Shown here: positions 1 through 8,118 of the stretch, one piece after another | Position numbering within the stretch: position 1 is the first letter of the stretch | How the letters are laid out: each line of letters starts with the position of its first letter | NCBI RefSeq assembly: GCF_025770765.1 | Contig: NZ_JANZKY010000010.1 | Span: 143,658-207,657 of the forward strand | Direction of reading: 5' to 3' | Length of the DNA: 64,000 bases | Source: Propionivibrio soli | GTDB taxonomy: Bacteria; Pseudomonadota; Gammaproteobacteria; Burkholderiales; Rhodocyclaceae | Program-made: the position numbers and the translations under genes | The notes under the pieces: model-generated | The model's database searches: none | What the model was told of the DNA's origin: nothing | Seen by the model: only the letters and a program-made list of their open reading frames with translations

Positions 1-307
1 CCTCCGGCAAATCGAGCGAAATCCAGTTGTGCGGGAGATTGGGGCCGCACAACACCATGTGGCCTGGTTCGAACGGGCCGATCCAGTCGCCGACGAAGGC
101 TTTTCCCGACGTGGCGATGATCATGTGCAACTCGTATTCGTCGTGGCAGTGCCAGCGCGCCAGCGGGGTCGGAAAGCCGTGATCGAGGCAGCGGATGAAG
201 CCGACTTCTGCTGTCGGCTCGTAGCCCAACTCAGGGTTGCGGTTGAAATCGCCTTCGAGCTCCGGCTGGCGTTTCCGCTGTGCGGCAGGCTTGGCAGGGG
301 TCGCCAT
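1..307 (-). CDS. AraC-family regulator of the polyol operon (N-terminal part)
   Basis: Only about 102 N-terminal residues lie in the window; the gene runs off the left edge. They form a cupin-like sugar-sensing domain: around residues 48-58 a WHCHDEYE stretch and later a GPNLPHNW turn, both typical of AraC regulators of sugar and polyol operons. The expected C-terminal double helix-turn-helix is outside the window. The start is the ATG at 307. The gene is last in a minus-strand polyol operon, 46 bases after the short-chain dehydrogenase, so it probably controls that operon, as MtlR-type regulators do. The same cupin layout is seen in the AraC protein at 35031-35981. The regulator call is inferred from the sensor domain and the context. 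Confidence 0.75.
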   Translation of the reverse strand, partial: MATPAKPAAQRKRQPELEGDFNRNPELGYEPTAEVGFIRCLDHGFPTPLARWHCHDEYELHMIIATSGKAFVGDWIGPFEPGHMVLCGPNLPHNWISLDLPE

Positions 308-353
308 GGCTAGGTTCCGTCCATCAGGTTCAGATCATTACTCAACTCATTAT

Positions 354-1151
354 TCAACTCATTACGTTCCCACCGTCCACGTTCAGGACTTGCGCGGTGA
401 TGTACGACGCCTCGTCGCTCGCGAGGAATACGGCCGCGCCAGCGATATCGGACGGCGCGCCCATGTACCCGAGCGGCACGGCTTCGCCGACCTGGCGCTT
501 TTTTTCCCCGAGCGAAAGGTTCTCGTACTTCGCGAACAGCGCGTCGACATGCTTCCACATCGGCGTGTCGATGACGCCCGGCGCAATCGCATTGACGCGG
601 ATGCCGTGCGGCGCCATTGCCAGCGCGGCGCTCTGCGTATAACTGATCATCGCCGCTTTCGTCGCACAATAGTGCGCCACCAGCGCCTCGCCGCGCCGGC
701 CCGCCTGCGAACTCAAGTTGATCACGGCGCCGCGCGTGCGATTCTCCACCATGTGCGCCAAGACCTTCTGCATCACGAAGAAGGCGCCCTTGACGTTAAC
801 GGCGAACAGCTTGTCGAACATCGCCTCATCGCTCTCGAGCAACGGCGCCAAGTCGAACAGGCCGGCATTGTTGAACAGGATGTCGATCGGGCCGAAACGC
901 TCTTCGGCCTGCGTGATAAAGCGATCGATATCCCCCATGCGGCGCACGTCACCGGCAACGTACTGCGCCCGCCCGGGGAAAGCGGCGAGTAGCTCCGCCG
1001 CCTGAGGAGACGGATCGGCTGCCAGGTCGACGAGCGTGCAGAACGCGCCCTGATCCAGATAAGCCTTGGCGACTGCCGCGCCGATGCCGCTCGCGGCACC
1101 GGTCAGCAAGGCACGGCGGTTCTGCAATCGCGACCCGCCGCCCGCGCTCAT
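354..1151 (-). CDS. smoS: SmoS-type sorbitol/galactitol dehydrogenase (SDR family)
   Basis: This 265-residue classical short-chain dehydrogenase oxidises a polyol to a ketose with NAD. Visible motifs are the Rossmann TGAASGIG (17-24), NNAG (94-97), catalytic Ser near 147 and YCATK (Tyr161, Lys165). The C-terminal half, with SQAGRRGEALV and GEKKRQVGEAVP, matches what I recall of Rhodobacter sphaeroides SmoS, which oxidises sorbitol and galactitol. Its ATG overlaps the stop of the preceding dehydrogenase gene by four bases (ATGA), so the two are translationally coupled. It lies between that gene and the AraC regulator, as in smo/mtl polyol operons. Exact substrate (sorbitol, galactitol or L-iditol) is not resolved. 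Confidence 0.85.
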   Translation of the reverse strand: MSAGGGSRLQNRRALLTGAASGIGAAVAKAYLDQGAFCTLVDLAADPSPQAAELLAAFPGRAQYVAGDVRRMGDIDRFITQAEERFGPIDILFNNAGLFDLAPLLESDEAMFDKLFAVNVKGAFFVMQKVLAHMVENRTRGAVINLSSQAGRRGEALVAHYCATKAAMISYTQSAALAMAPHGIRVNAIAPGVIDTPMWKHVDALFAKYENLSLGEKKRQVGEAVPLGYMGAPSDIAGAAVFLASDEASYITAQVLNVDGGNVMS

Positions 1152-2551
1152 GGTTGGCGCCCCCGCACGAAACCGGCGACACGCTCATAGGCCGCGCCCA
1201 CCGCAGCAACCACGGTCGGATTGTTCGCCAGATCGCCCCATAGCACCGGATCGGCGCAGAAGGCGGCCACCGGATCGGGTGCGGCGCACACGGCATGCGC
1301 CGCTTCCGGGTTCATCGCCTGGTCCTGGTAGGTATAGGCGATCTGCCCGCGATGCCAGCGTTCGAGATAGGCGAGGAAGAGCGCCGGCAACATGGCGACG
1401 CTAGCGATGCCCTGGCCGCGCCCCAGACGGTCACGGAATGTCGGCACGATGAAGCCGGGGATCTTCGAATAGCCGTCCATCGCTACGCGCTGATTCGTGT
1501 CGCGGATCGCCGGGTTGCCGAAGCGGTCGAGCACGACATCGCGATACTTCGCGAGATCGATCGGGCTCGGCGTCAACACCGGAATCACGTCGTCCGTGAC
1601 ATAGTCATACGCGAACTTGCGGATCTCGGCGTCGTGCGTTCCTTCGTGAATGTACTGGTAGCCGATCAGCGTTCCCGCCCACGCGATGCAGCTGTGCGTA
1701 GCATTGAGCAAGCGGATCTTCGCTTCCTCGTACGGCGCCACCGATTCGACCATCTCGACGCCGACCTTCTCCCACTCGGGGCGCCCGGCGCAGAACTTGT
1801 CCTCGATCACCCACTGGATGAAGCTTTCGCCCATTACCGGCACGGCGTCGGCCCAACCCGTCGCCGCGAGTACCCGCTGAGCGACATCCGGCGAAGGCCG
1901 CGGGGTGATGCGGTCGACCATCGCGTTCGGACACGTCGCATTGGCCTGTACCCAGTTGAGCAGAACCGTATCTCCGAGCCGCTCGATGAACTGCAGGAGG
2001 CCGCCGCGGAAGCGTTCGCCGTTATGCCGCAGGTTGTCGCAATTGAGCAGCGTCACCGGCCCGCCACCGTCCTGCATGCGCCGACGCAGCATGGCCACGA
2101 TAGCGCCATAGATCGTCGTTCCCGGCTTGCCGGCATGCAGCGCGGCAAGATCGGCGACGATGTCGGGCAGCCCGGCGTCAAGCCGGTTCTGCGTATCAAG
2201 GTAGTAGCCAGCTTCGGTGACGGTGAAGGAAATGATGCGGGTCGCCGGGTCAGCGGCACGGGCGATCAGCGCGCCGAGTGTGGGCTCGTACGGAATCACC
2301 TCGCGGATCGACGTCACCTTGGTGTAGGTGTGTTCACTCTGCGGCGAAATCGTTTCCAGCGTGTACGCCCCGCCTTGCTTGGCCAGCGCCGCGATCATCT
2401 CCATGTTGTCCGGGCGGACGTTGCCTCCGGCAAGGCTCCAGCGGGCATCGCCCGATTCGATCAGCTGGTGGATGTAGAGCGCCTGGTGCGCACGGTGAAA
2501 CGAACCCAACCCCAAATGGAGCATCACCAGGGTTGCGGGGACGGAACTCAT
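1148..2551 (-). CDS. dalD: D-arabinitol 4-dehydrogenase (long-chain polyol dehydrogenase)
   Basis: A 467-residue polyol-specific long-chain dehydrogenase predicted to oxidise D-arabinitol to D-xylulose. The N-terminus carries the nucleotide-binding GLGSFHRAHQA motif (14-24), and the family catalytic KxxxxNxxH motif is at Lys278, Asn283 and His286. Segments such as TLLNCDNLRHNGERF, CPNAMVDRITPRP and KIRLLNATHSCIAWAGTLIG match my memory of Klebsiella DalD better than mannitol 2-dehydrogenase, so I chose arabinitol. The start is the ATG at 2551, with GGGAG just upstream; in-frame sequence before it lacks family homology. The gene follows the transporter ATPase by 34 bases. Mannitol activity remains possible because these enzymes are often promiscuous. 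Confidence 0.85.
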   Translation of the reverse strand: MSSVPATLVMLHLGLGSFHRAHQALYIHQLIESGDARWSLAGGNVRPDNMEMIAALAKQGGAYTLETISPQSEHTYTKVTSIREVIPYEPTLGALIARAADPATRIISFTVTEAGYYLDTQNRLDAGLPDIVADLAALHAGKPGTTIYGAIVAMLRRRMQDGGGPVTLLNCDNLRHNGERFRGGLLQFIERLGDTVLLNWVQANATCPNAMVDRITPRPSPDVAQRVLAATGWADAVPVMGESFIQWVIEDKFCAGRPEWEKVGVEMVESVAPYEEAKIRLLNATHSCIAWAGTLIGYQYIHEGTHDAEIRKFAYDYVTDDVIPVLTPSPIDLAKYRDVVLDRFGNPAIRDTNQRVAMDGYSKIPGFIVPTFRDRLGRGQGIASVAMLPALFLAYLERWHRGQIAYTYQDQAMNPEAAHAVCAAPDPVAAFCADPVLWGDLANNPTVVAAVGAAYERVAGFVRGRQP

Positions 2552-2585
2552 TTTGGTCTCCCTATCACATGATTTACGAAATTCA

Positions 2586-3632
2586 TTACGCGGCCTGCGA
2601 GGCGGAAACGACACGCCCCTGCGCGTCGAATACGTGGGCCACCTCGGCATCGACGTCGATGCCGACACCTGCGCCGACGTCGAGGTGGCAGCGTTCAGTC
2701 TGCCGTGCGACGAGCGGGACGCCCTGCTCAGTCGTGACGTAGATCAGCGTCTCTGCGCCGAGCGCTTCGACGAGATCGACCTTGGCGCGAATCTGCCCGT
2801 CACCCTCGTGTACCAGCTTCACGCTTTCAGGGCGCAAACCCACATAGCCGCCAGCCGGTGCCTTGAGCGCGGCGATTGTTTCCAACGCCGGAAGTTTGGC
2901 CACGCTCACCACGTTCATCTGCGGCGTGCCGATGAACTGCGCGACGAACTGATTGGCGGGCCGATCATAGAGCTCGAGCGGCGTGCCAACCTGTTCGATG
3001 ACCCCCTCGCGAAGCACCACCACGCGGTCGGCCAGCGTCATCGCTTCGACCTGATCGTGCGTGACGTAGATCGTCGTCGCATCAAGATCGCGATGTAGTT
3101 TGGCGATCTCGATCCGTGTCTGCCCACGCAAGGCGGCGTCGAGATTGGAGAGCGGCTCATCGAAGAGGAAGACCTTGGGTGCCCGCACGATGGCGCGGCC
3201 GATGGCGACACGCTGCCGCTGCCCGCCCGACAGCTCTTTCGGCGTGCGCTGCAGATACTGCGTCAGGTTGAGGATCTGCGCCGCGCGCTCGACCTTCTCC
3301 TTGATCACCGCCGGGTCAGCCTTGGCGAGCTTGAGCGCGAAACTCATGTTTTCGTACACGCTCATGTGCGGATACAGCGCATAGCTCTGGAACACCATGG
3401 CCAGATCGCGTTTGCTCGAAGGCAGATCGGTGATCTCGCGTCCGTCGAGATGAATCGATCCGGTATCGACATTCTCAAGCCCAGCGATCAAGCGCAGCAA
3501 GGTCGATTTGCCGCAGCCCGATGGGCCGACGAAGACGACGAACTCGCCCTTGTTGATCGAGAGGTCGACACCCTTGATGACACGCTGGGCGCCGAACGAT
3601 TTTTCGATGCGGTTTAATTGCAGGTAACTCAT
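2586..3632 (-). CDS. Polyol ABC transporter ATP-binding protein (MalK/UgpC/SmoK type)
   Basis: This 348-residue ATPase powers uptake of the operon's polyol from the cytoplasmic face. It has Walker A GPSGCGKS (36-43), Q-loop Gln82, the ABC signature LSGGQ (134-138) and Walker B ending FDEP (Asp158, Glu159), followed by a C-terminal TOBE regulatory region of about 110 residues, as in MalK and SmoK. The ATG at 3632 is preceded by GAGGGA at good spacing; longer readings start in non-homologous sequence. It lies downstream of the two permease genes and 34 bases before dalD. Family members are often annotated UgpC, but the two neighbouring polyol dehydrogenases point to a polyol rather than glycerol 3-phosphate. 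Confidence 0.9.
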   Translation of the reverse strand: MSYLQLNRIEKSFGAQRVIKGVDLSINKGEFVVFVGPSGCGKSTLLRLIAGLENVDTGSIHLDGREITDLPSSKRDLAMVFQSYALYPHMSVYENMSFALKLAKADPAVIKEKVERAAQILNLTQYLQRTPKELSGGQRQRVAIGRAIVRAPKVFLFDEPLSNLDAALRGQTRIEIAKLHRDLDATTIYVTHDQVEAMTLADRVVVLREGVIEQVGTPLELYDRPANQFVAQFIGTPQMNVVSVAKLPALETIAALKAPAGGYVGLRPESVKLVHEGDGQIRAKVDLVEALGAETLIYVTTEQGVPLVARQTERCHLDVGAGVGIDVDAEVAHVFDAQGRVVSASQAA

Positions 3633-3755
3633 CACAGTCCCTCGCTGAATTGTGTTTGTTCCATGCCATCTGCCAACCATTCGTGACACGAAGACGAGCC
3701 GCAGACAGCACGGCAAGACGAAGTCGACACAGTCACGGATGGCTTGCACATGGAA

Positions 3756-4586
3756 TTACTTGACGGCACCAAAGGTCAGGCCTTGCACCAGCTGTTTCTG
3801 GCTGAACCAGCCGAACACCACGATCGGTGCGACGGCCATAAAGGAAGCGGCAGAGAGCTTGGCCCAGAAGAGCCCTTCCGGACTGGAATACGAGGCGATC
3901 AACGCGGCCAGCGTACCGGCCTTGGCGGCGCTGAGATTGAGCGACCAGAACGCTTCGTTCCAACTCAGCACGAGGCAAAGCAGCCCCGTCGATGCCAGGC
4001 CGCCCATCGTCAGCGGTAACAGAACGAGCCGGAATTCCTGCCATAGCGAGGCGCCGTCCATGCGCGAAGCTTCAAGAATCTCTCCTGGAATCTCCTTGAA
4101 GTTCGAGTAGAGCATCCAAACCATGATCGGCAGGTTGGAAAGCGTGAAGACGATGATCAACCCCGTCGTCGTGTCAAGCAGGCCGGAGGTCTGCGCCATC
4201 ACATACACGGGAACCAGCGCACCGACGGCGGGCATCATCTTGGTCGAGAGCATCCACATCAGGATGTCCTTGGTCCGCTTGGTGCGGAAGAAGGCCATCG
4301 AGTACGCGGCCGGAAAGGCGAGCGCGAGGCCAAGCACGGTCGATGCGACGCTGGTGACCAGCGAGTTCTGTGCGTACAACAGATAGTCGCTGCGCGCCTC
4401 GACGATGATGAAGTTCTCCATCGTCGGTTTGAAGAACAGCAGCGGCGGCACCGAGATCGCCTGCAGCTCGGTCTTGAATGCCGTCAAGACCAGCCAGCCG
4501 AGCGGGAAAAAGAGGAACAGCGCCACGGCCCACGAAAGGACCGCACGCACGACGTAGATGAGCTTGTTGATCTGGGTCTGAGTCAT
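3756..4586 (-). CDS. Polyol ABC transporter inner-membrane permease (MalG/SmoG type)
   Basis: A 276-residue integral membrane protein with about six hydrophobic segments, the first near residues 13-33. The EAA coupling loop reads EASRMDGASLWQEFRLVLLPL around residues 180-200, the MalG pattern that docks the ATPase. It should form the channel with the neighbouring MalF-type permease. The start at 4586 has GAGG nine bases upstream, within the end of the preceding gene region; the genes are only eight bases apart. A longer open frame extends to 5492 but that extension runs in a shadow frame of the upstream permease gene and is not part of this protein. It ends with the conserved QKQLVQGLTFGAVK tail. 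Confidence 0.9.
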   Translation of the reverse strand: MTQTQINKLIYVVRAVLSWAVALFLFFPLGWLVLTAFKTELQAISVPPLLFFKPTMENFIIVEARSDYLLYAQNSLVTSVASTVLGLALAFPAAYSMAFFRTKRTKDILMWMLSTKMMPAVGALVPVYVMAQTSGLLDTTTGLIIVFTLSNLPIMVWMLYSNFKEIPGEILEASRMDGASLWQEFRLVLLPLTMGGLASTGLLCLVLSWNEAFWSLNLSAAKAGTLAALIASYSSPEGLFWAKLSAASFMAVAPIVVFGWFSQKQLVQGLTFGAVK

Positions 4587-4594
4587 GGTGTGCC

Positions 4595-5455
4595 TCACTT
4601 GTCCAGGTTCTTGCCGACCATGCGGATCAGGAACACCGCGGCGACGTTGGCAAGCACAACGGCGAACAACGCTCCGGCGGAAGCCACCCCGGCATCGAAC
4701 CCGAGCAGTGCCTGCTTGAAGATCAGGAACGCGACGTTGGTGCTGGCATCGCCCGGACCGCCGCCGGTGGTCGTATAGATTTCGGCGAAGACGCTGAGCA
4801 GGAAGATCATCTCGATCATCACCACGACGGCGACCGAACGGCCGAGGTGCGGGATGTACAGGTAGCGCAGCTGCTGCAGGTAGTTGGCGCCGTCCATTCG
4901 TGAGGCTTCCAGCTGCTCGCGGTTCATCGACTGCAGCGCCGTCACGAAGATCAGCGTCGCGAACGGCAGCCATTGCCACGAGACGATGACGATGATGCTG
5001 AAGAGCGGAAAGTCGGTCAGCCAGTCGACCGGCGCGGCGCCGAAGAACGCCCAAACCTGCGCCAGCACGCCGTAGATCGGGTTCATCATCATGTGCTTCC
5101 ACAGCAAGGCGTTCACCGTGGGCATGATGAAGAACGGAGAAATCAGGAGGATGCGGACGATATTGCGTCCGGGAAACGGCTCGTCGGTCAAGAGCGCGAT
5201 GGCAATGCCGACGACAACGGTGATAACGATCACCCAGCCGAGCAACAGCAAGGTGTTGATGACCGCCGTGCTGAACGACGGATCGGTAACGAAATACTCG
5301 AAATTCTCCAGACCGACGAAACCGCTTTGATCGGGCTGCATCAGGTTGTAGCGGATGACGGAGAAATAGATCGTCATCAGCAACGGCACGATCATCCAGA
5401 GAAACAGCGTAAGTACGGCAGGCGCCATCAGGACGCGCGGGAGCAGACGTTTCAT
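4595..5455 (-). CDS. Polyol ABC transporter inner-membrane permease (MalF/SmoF type)
   Basis: This 286-residue protein has six predicted membrane segments, beginning with a helix at about residues 10-32. The EAA loop EASRMDGANYLQQLRYLYIP lies near residues 183-202, marking a binding-protein-dependent permease. It pairs with the MalG-type permease that follows after eight bases. Its length and its lack of the long MalF periplasmic loop are typical of the SmoF/UgpA branch. It begins 100 bases downstream of the binding-protein gene, a gap holding a short hairpin that may lower its expression relative to the binding protein. The substrate is inferred from the downstream arabinitol and sorbitol dehydrogenases. 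Confidence 0.9.
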   Translation of the reverse strand: MKRLLPRVLMAPAVLTLFLWMIVPLLMTIYFSVIRYNLMQPDQSGFVGLENFEYFVTDPSFSTAVINTLLLLGWVIVITVVVGIAIALLTDEPFPGRNIVRILLISPFFIMPTVNALLWKHMMMNPIYGVLAQVWAFFGAAPVDWLTDFPLFSIIVIVSWQWLPFATLIFVTALQSMNREQLEASRMDGANYLQQLRYLYIPHLGRSVAVVVMIEMIFLLSVFAEIYTTTGGGPGDASTNVAFLIFKQALLGFDAGVASAGALFAVVLANVAAVFLIRMVGKNLDK

Positions 5456-5494
5456 TGGCGTGGACCCTCGATGCTGGGAAGGATCCGGGCAAGA

Positions 5495-5511
5495 GCGGTC
5501 ACGACGACCGC
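5495..5511 (-). repeat. Intercistronic hairpin after the binding-protein gene
   Basis: Inverted repeat GCGGTC / GACCGC with a five-base loop between the binding-protein gene and the first permease gene. There is no T-run, so it more likely stabilises or attenuates the mRNA than ends it. Such hairpins often allow binding proteins to be made in excess of their permeases. Confidence 0.4.
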
Positions 5512-5555
5512 CCCCGCCACGGATAAACTCTTTGCGTCGCGTTCTACGCGTCGTC

Positions 5556-6863
5556 TTACTTGTAGTAACCCGCCTTCTTCATTTCACGGTCAGCCGCGAC
5601 TTGCGATGCCTTGAGCGCCGCATCGATCGAGGTCTTGCCGGAAAGGGCGGCGCTCATCTGCTGCCCAACCGTCGTTCCGATCGACTGGAACTCGGGGATG
5701 GCGGCAAACTGAACACCGACATACGGGCTCTTCGGCAGCGTGCTCTCGTTCGGGTTAGCCGTATCGATGGCCAGCTTCTCGGCTTCGGCGAACTTGGCAA
5801 CCTTCAGGAACTCGGGATTCGCGTAGGTGCTCTTGCGTGTACCGGTCGGAACGTTACCCCAGCCGACTTCCTTGCCAACGAGGTTGATGTAGTCCTTGCT
5901 GGTCGCCCAGTTAATGAACTTCGTCGCCGCCTCGACCTTCTGCGAGCCGGCGGGGATGGCCAGCGACCAGGCCCACAGCCAGTTGGCACCCTTCGGCGTC
6001 ACCATCGTCGGTGCTTGGGCGAACGCGACCTTGTCGGCCACCTTCGATTGCTTCGGATCGCTGATGAATGAAGCCGCGATCGTCGCATCGATCCACATGC
6101 CGCACTTGCCCTCGTTGTAGAGCGCGAGAATTTCGTTGAAGCTGTTGGCCGACGATCCGGGCGGGCCGTACTTCTTCAGCAGGTCGACGTAGAAGGTGAT
6201 GGCGTCCTTCCATGGCTTCGATTCGAGCTGCGGTTTCCAGTTCATGTCGAACCATTGGCCGCCGAACGTGTTGACCAGCGTGCTCAGGAAGGCCATGTTG
6301 TCGCCCCAGCCCGGCTTGCCGCGCAGGCAGATGCCATAGACGCCGTTCTTCGGATCGTGGATTTTAGCGGCGAGGTCCTTGATCTCATCCCAGGTCGGCC
6401 GCTCCTTCACCGTCACACCCGCCTTGTCGGCGAGGTCCTTGCGGTACATCAGCATCGAGCTTTCGCCGTAGAACGGAGCCGCGTACAGCTTGCCGTCCAC
6501 CGATAGGCCGTTACGCATTGCCGGCAGCAGATCGTCAACGTCGTACTCGGCGGGCATCTTCAGTTCGGCGAGCCAGCCCTTCTTGCCCCAGATCGGCGTC
6601 TCGTACATGCCGATGGTCATCACGTCGAACTGCCCCCCCTTCGTCGCGATGTCGGTCGTCACGCGCTGCCGCAAAACCCCTTCTTCGAGCGTTACCCACT
6701 TCACCTTGATATCCGGGTTCGCGGACTCGAAGTGCTTCGTCAGTTTTTGCATCTCGATCATGTGGCCGTTGTTCACCGTGGCCACGACCAGCTCAGTTGC
6801 GGAAAAAGCGGTCCCACTCATCAAACCAAAGGCTAAAGCTGCCAGTAAAGGTTTCAGGGTCAT
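5556..6863 (-). CDS. Polyol ABC transporter periplasmic binding protein (SmoE/MtlE type)
   Basis: A 435-residue family 1 extracellular solute-binding protein, first gene of the operon. It begins with a Sec signal peptide of about 21 residues (hydrophobic core LLAALAFGLMSG, cleavage after AFS). The mature protein opens with ATELVVATVNNGHMIEMQKL and has the size and KFINWATSKDYINLVG-type hinge of polyol binding proteins. The ATG at 6863 is preceded by a strong AGGAGG. It should capture a sugar alcohol in the periplasm and hand it to the two permeases. Location upstream of arabinitol and sorbitol dehydrogenases supports D-arabinitol, sorbitol or mannitol as ligand; sequence alone does not decide. 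Confidence 0.9.
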   Translation of the reverse strand: MTLKPLLAALAFGLMSGTAFSATELVVATVNNGHMIEMQKLTKHFESANPDIKVKWVTLEEGVLRQRVTTDIATKGGQFDVMTIGMYETPIWGKKGWLAELKMPAEYDVDDLLPAMRNGLSVDGKLYAAPFYGESSMLMYRKDLADKAGVTVKERPTWDEIKDLAAKIHDPKNGVYGICLRGKPGWGDNMAFLSTLVNTFGGQWFDMNWKPQLESKPWKDAITFYVDLLKKYGPPGSSANSFNEILALYNEGKCGMWIDATIAASFISDPKQSKVADKVAFAQAPTMVTPKGANWLWAWSLAIPAGSQKVEAATKFINWATSKDYINLVGKEVGWGNVPTGTRKSTYANPEFLKVAKFAEAEKLAIDTANPNESTLPKSPYVGVQFAAIPEFQSIGTTVGQQMSAALSGKTSIDAALKASQVAADREMKKAGYYK

Positions 6864-6932
6864 GATTGCGCCTCCTTGTAGGTTTCGTATTGGTAGCCGA
6901 CGTTAGCAAGCCATCGACGCGCTCAATATAGA

Positions 6933-6989
6933 TACTTTGCTGCACCCATATCGGTACTCTTTCGGCAGAACTATGTACTTATTTGCGTC
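6933..6989 (-). promoter_or_regulatory. Three direct repeats, putative AraC-type activator sites
   Basis: Three related elements begin at 6933 (TACTTTGCTGC), 6955 (TACTCTTTCGGC) and 6976 (TACTTATTTGCG). They are spaced 22 and 21 bases, two helical turns, 70-125 bases upstream of the binding-protein start. That arrangement is typical of direct-repeat sites for AraC activators, and an AraC gene closes the operon. Assignment is inference. Confidence 0.45.
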
Positions 6990-7374
6990 GATACGGCGAA
7001 AATTTGCCGAATACGTGCTACATCGTATTACCTGTGAAATGAGCATGGTTTTAGCTGAAATGTCCATCTCACGGCCATTCCGGGACAGAAAAAATGACAA
7101 CGAGATTCGTTTTCGCGCGAGAAAGGAGCTCTAGAGGGAACACGATGTCGCTGCCGAGCATGAGAACCTTTTGCACCGTAAATAAACTCGCGCCCGAGCA
7201 TCTCAAACGATCGCCAGAGCTTTGCCGCCTATGCGCAAGGTATCGAAAGATGCAAGGGAGTCTCCTTAGCAAGTCGCCTCGCCTGCCCCCATGACGATTG
7301 TCTTCAAGCGGCTGACGCTCAGCCGTCTCGGCTCATTGCAGCAAGTGATGGCCAATCAGACTATTCTTTGACCC
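6990..7374. other. Intergenic region upstream of the polyol operon, no gene seen
   Basis: I find no convincing gene here. The left part is AT-richer than the surroundings and contains a short inverted repeat CGGC / GCCG around GAAAATTT near 6999-7014, close to the AraC-like repeats. The open frames present are short and lack ribosome binding sites or recognisable motifs. Confidence 0.5.
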
Positions 7375-7512
7375 ATGGACCCACAACGAGCCTTCAAATA
7401 TGCCGGCCCCGCGCTCGAATCGCGCCGTCGCCGCTTGGACGCTGTGCTGACGAAACCGGCCCACCAACCCTCGCAGTCATCTAGTGCCACAGTGAAAGGC
7501 GGCCAAGAATGA
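7375..7512 (+). CDS. Candidate small protein, 45 residues, coupled to the next gene
   Basis: A short frame from the ATG at 7375 encodes 45 residues beginning MDPQRAFKYAGPALESRRRR. Its stop overlaps the ATG of the following gene by four bases (ATGA), which suggests translational coupling. I recognise no family, and no strong ribosome binding site precedes the start. It is rich in Arg near residues 17-20 and polar at the C-terminus, with no membrane segment. It may be a leader peptide, or the N-terminal part of an older longer gene, or chance. Confidence 0.3.
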   Translation: MDPQRAFKYAGPALESRRRRLDAVLTKPAHQPSQSSSATVKGGQE

Positions 7513-8036
7513 CGACGATCCGCTTAGCACGAGGCCGCTACGGAGCGCTTCAAATCTGTCCTCGTTGGCCGTCTTCAAAGGTTCTTGTGTCCCCTGTCGC
7601 CCTGGAGAGATTACTTGTCGTACAGGCAGAGCTACCGTGCGAGATCGGTTTGATATTGACGAGGGCCTATGAGCCACGGCGGTCTGGATTAGGGTGGTTG
7701 CGCCGGGTTTCTCGAACCGCCGGAATTGTTCTGTTCAAGTTTCTTTATGCCAACCGGGACGGTGAAGTCGAGGACATTTTCGGTTCCAATGGGCACGATG
7801 TGGACGGAACCCATCTTGATGTTTCGCTGACGGTCAATGGCAACAGACTACGCTTGCTTCCACTAAGCGTTTTCACGCCAGTTTCTTGGCAGAAACGCAG
7901 AGCCGAAAGATCCTTGCGATCCATCGAGATTGTGAAGAATGCTCTTGTCCAAAATGGATTCACTATCCATAGGAACGCGACTGAGGGTCACCAGATTCAC
8001 TGCGATCTTGCCCACACTAACTGTCCGGCGAGATGA
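7509..8036 (+). CDS. Hypothetical protein with DD-peptidase-like motifs
   Basis: A 175-residue protein without signal peptide. I do not recognise a named family with confidence. Two segments recall the zinc-binding layout of D-Ala-D-Ala carboxypeptidase/hedgehog-fold proteins: GHDVDGTHLDVSL (about residues 94-106), resembling HxxGxxxD, and GHQIHCDL (about 162-169), resembling the WHxD element. The region between has ILTRAYEPRR, similar to the substrate-side TRGYRP of that fold. A catalytic Glu is not obvious, so activity is uncertain. Base composition is lower in GC than in the flanking operons, which may indicate recent acquisition. The start overlaps the end of the 45-codon frame before it. 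Confidence 0.5.
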   Translation: MTTIRLARGRYGALQICPRWPSSKVLVSPVALERLLVVQAELPCEIGLILTRAYEPRRSGLGWLRRVSRTAGIVLFKFLYANRDGEVEDIFGSNGHDVDGTHLDVSLTVNGNRLRLLPLSVFTPVSWQKRRAERSLRSIEIVKNALVQNGFTIHRNATEGHQIHCDLAHTNCPAR

Positions 8037-8118
8037 CGCTGCATCATCGGTTTTCAGAACCACTTCCGGGGACAGTGTCCAGCAGCCATAAACGCCTCGG
8101 TCGTTCATGTCAGATCCA

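Noticed and set aside
1148..2551. Mannitol 2-dehydrogenase as the product
   Set aside because: The family is right, but internal segments match remembered D-arabinitol 4-dehydrogenase more closely. Mannitol activity is mentioned only as an alternative.
3756..5492. A 578-codon minus-strand frame that would fuse the second permease to a long N-terminal region
   Set aside because: The upstream part is an Arg/His-rich shadow of the MalF-type permease gene. The MalG-type protein has its own ATG and ribosome site at 4586.
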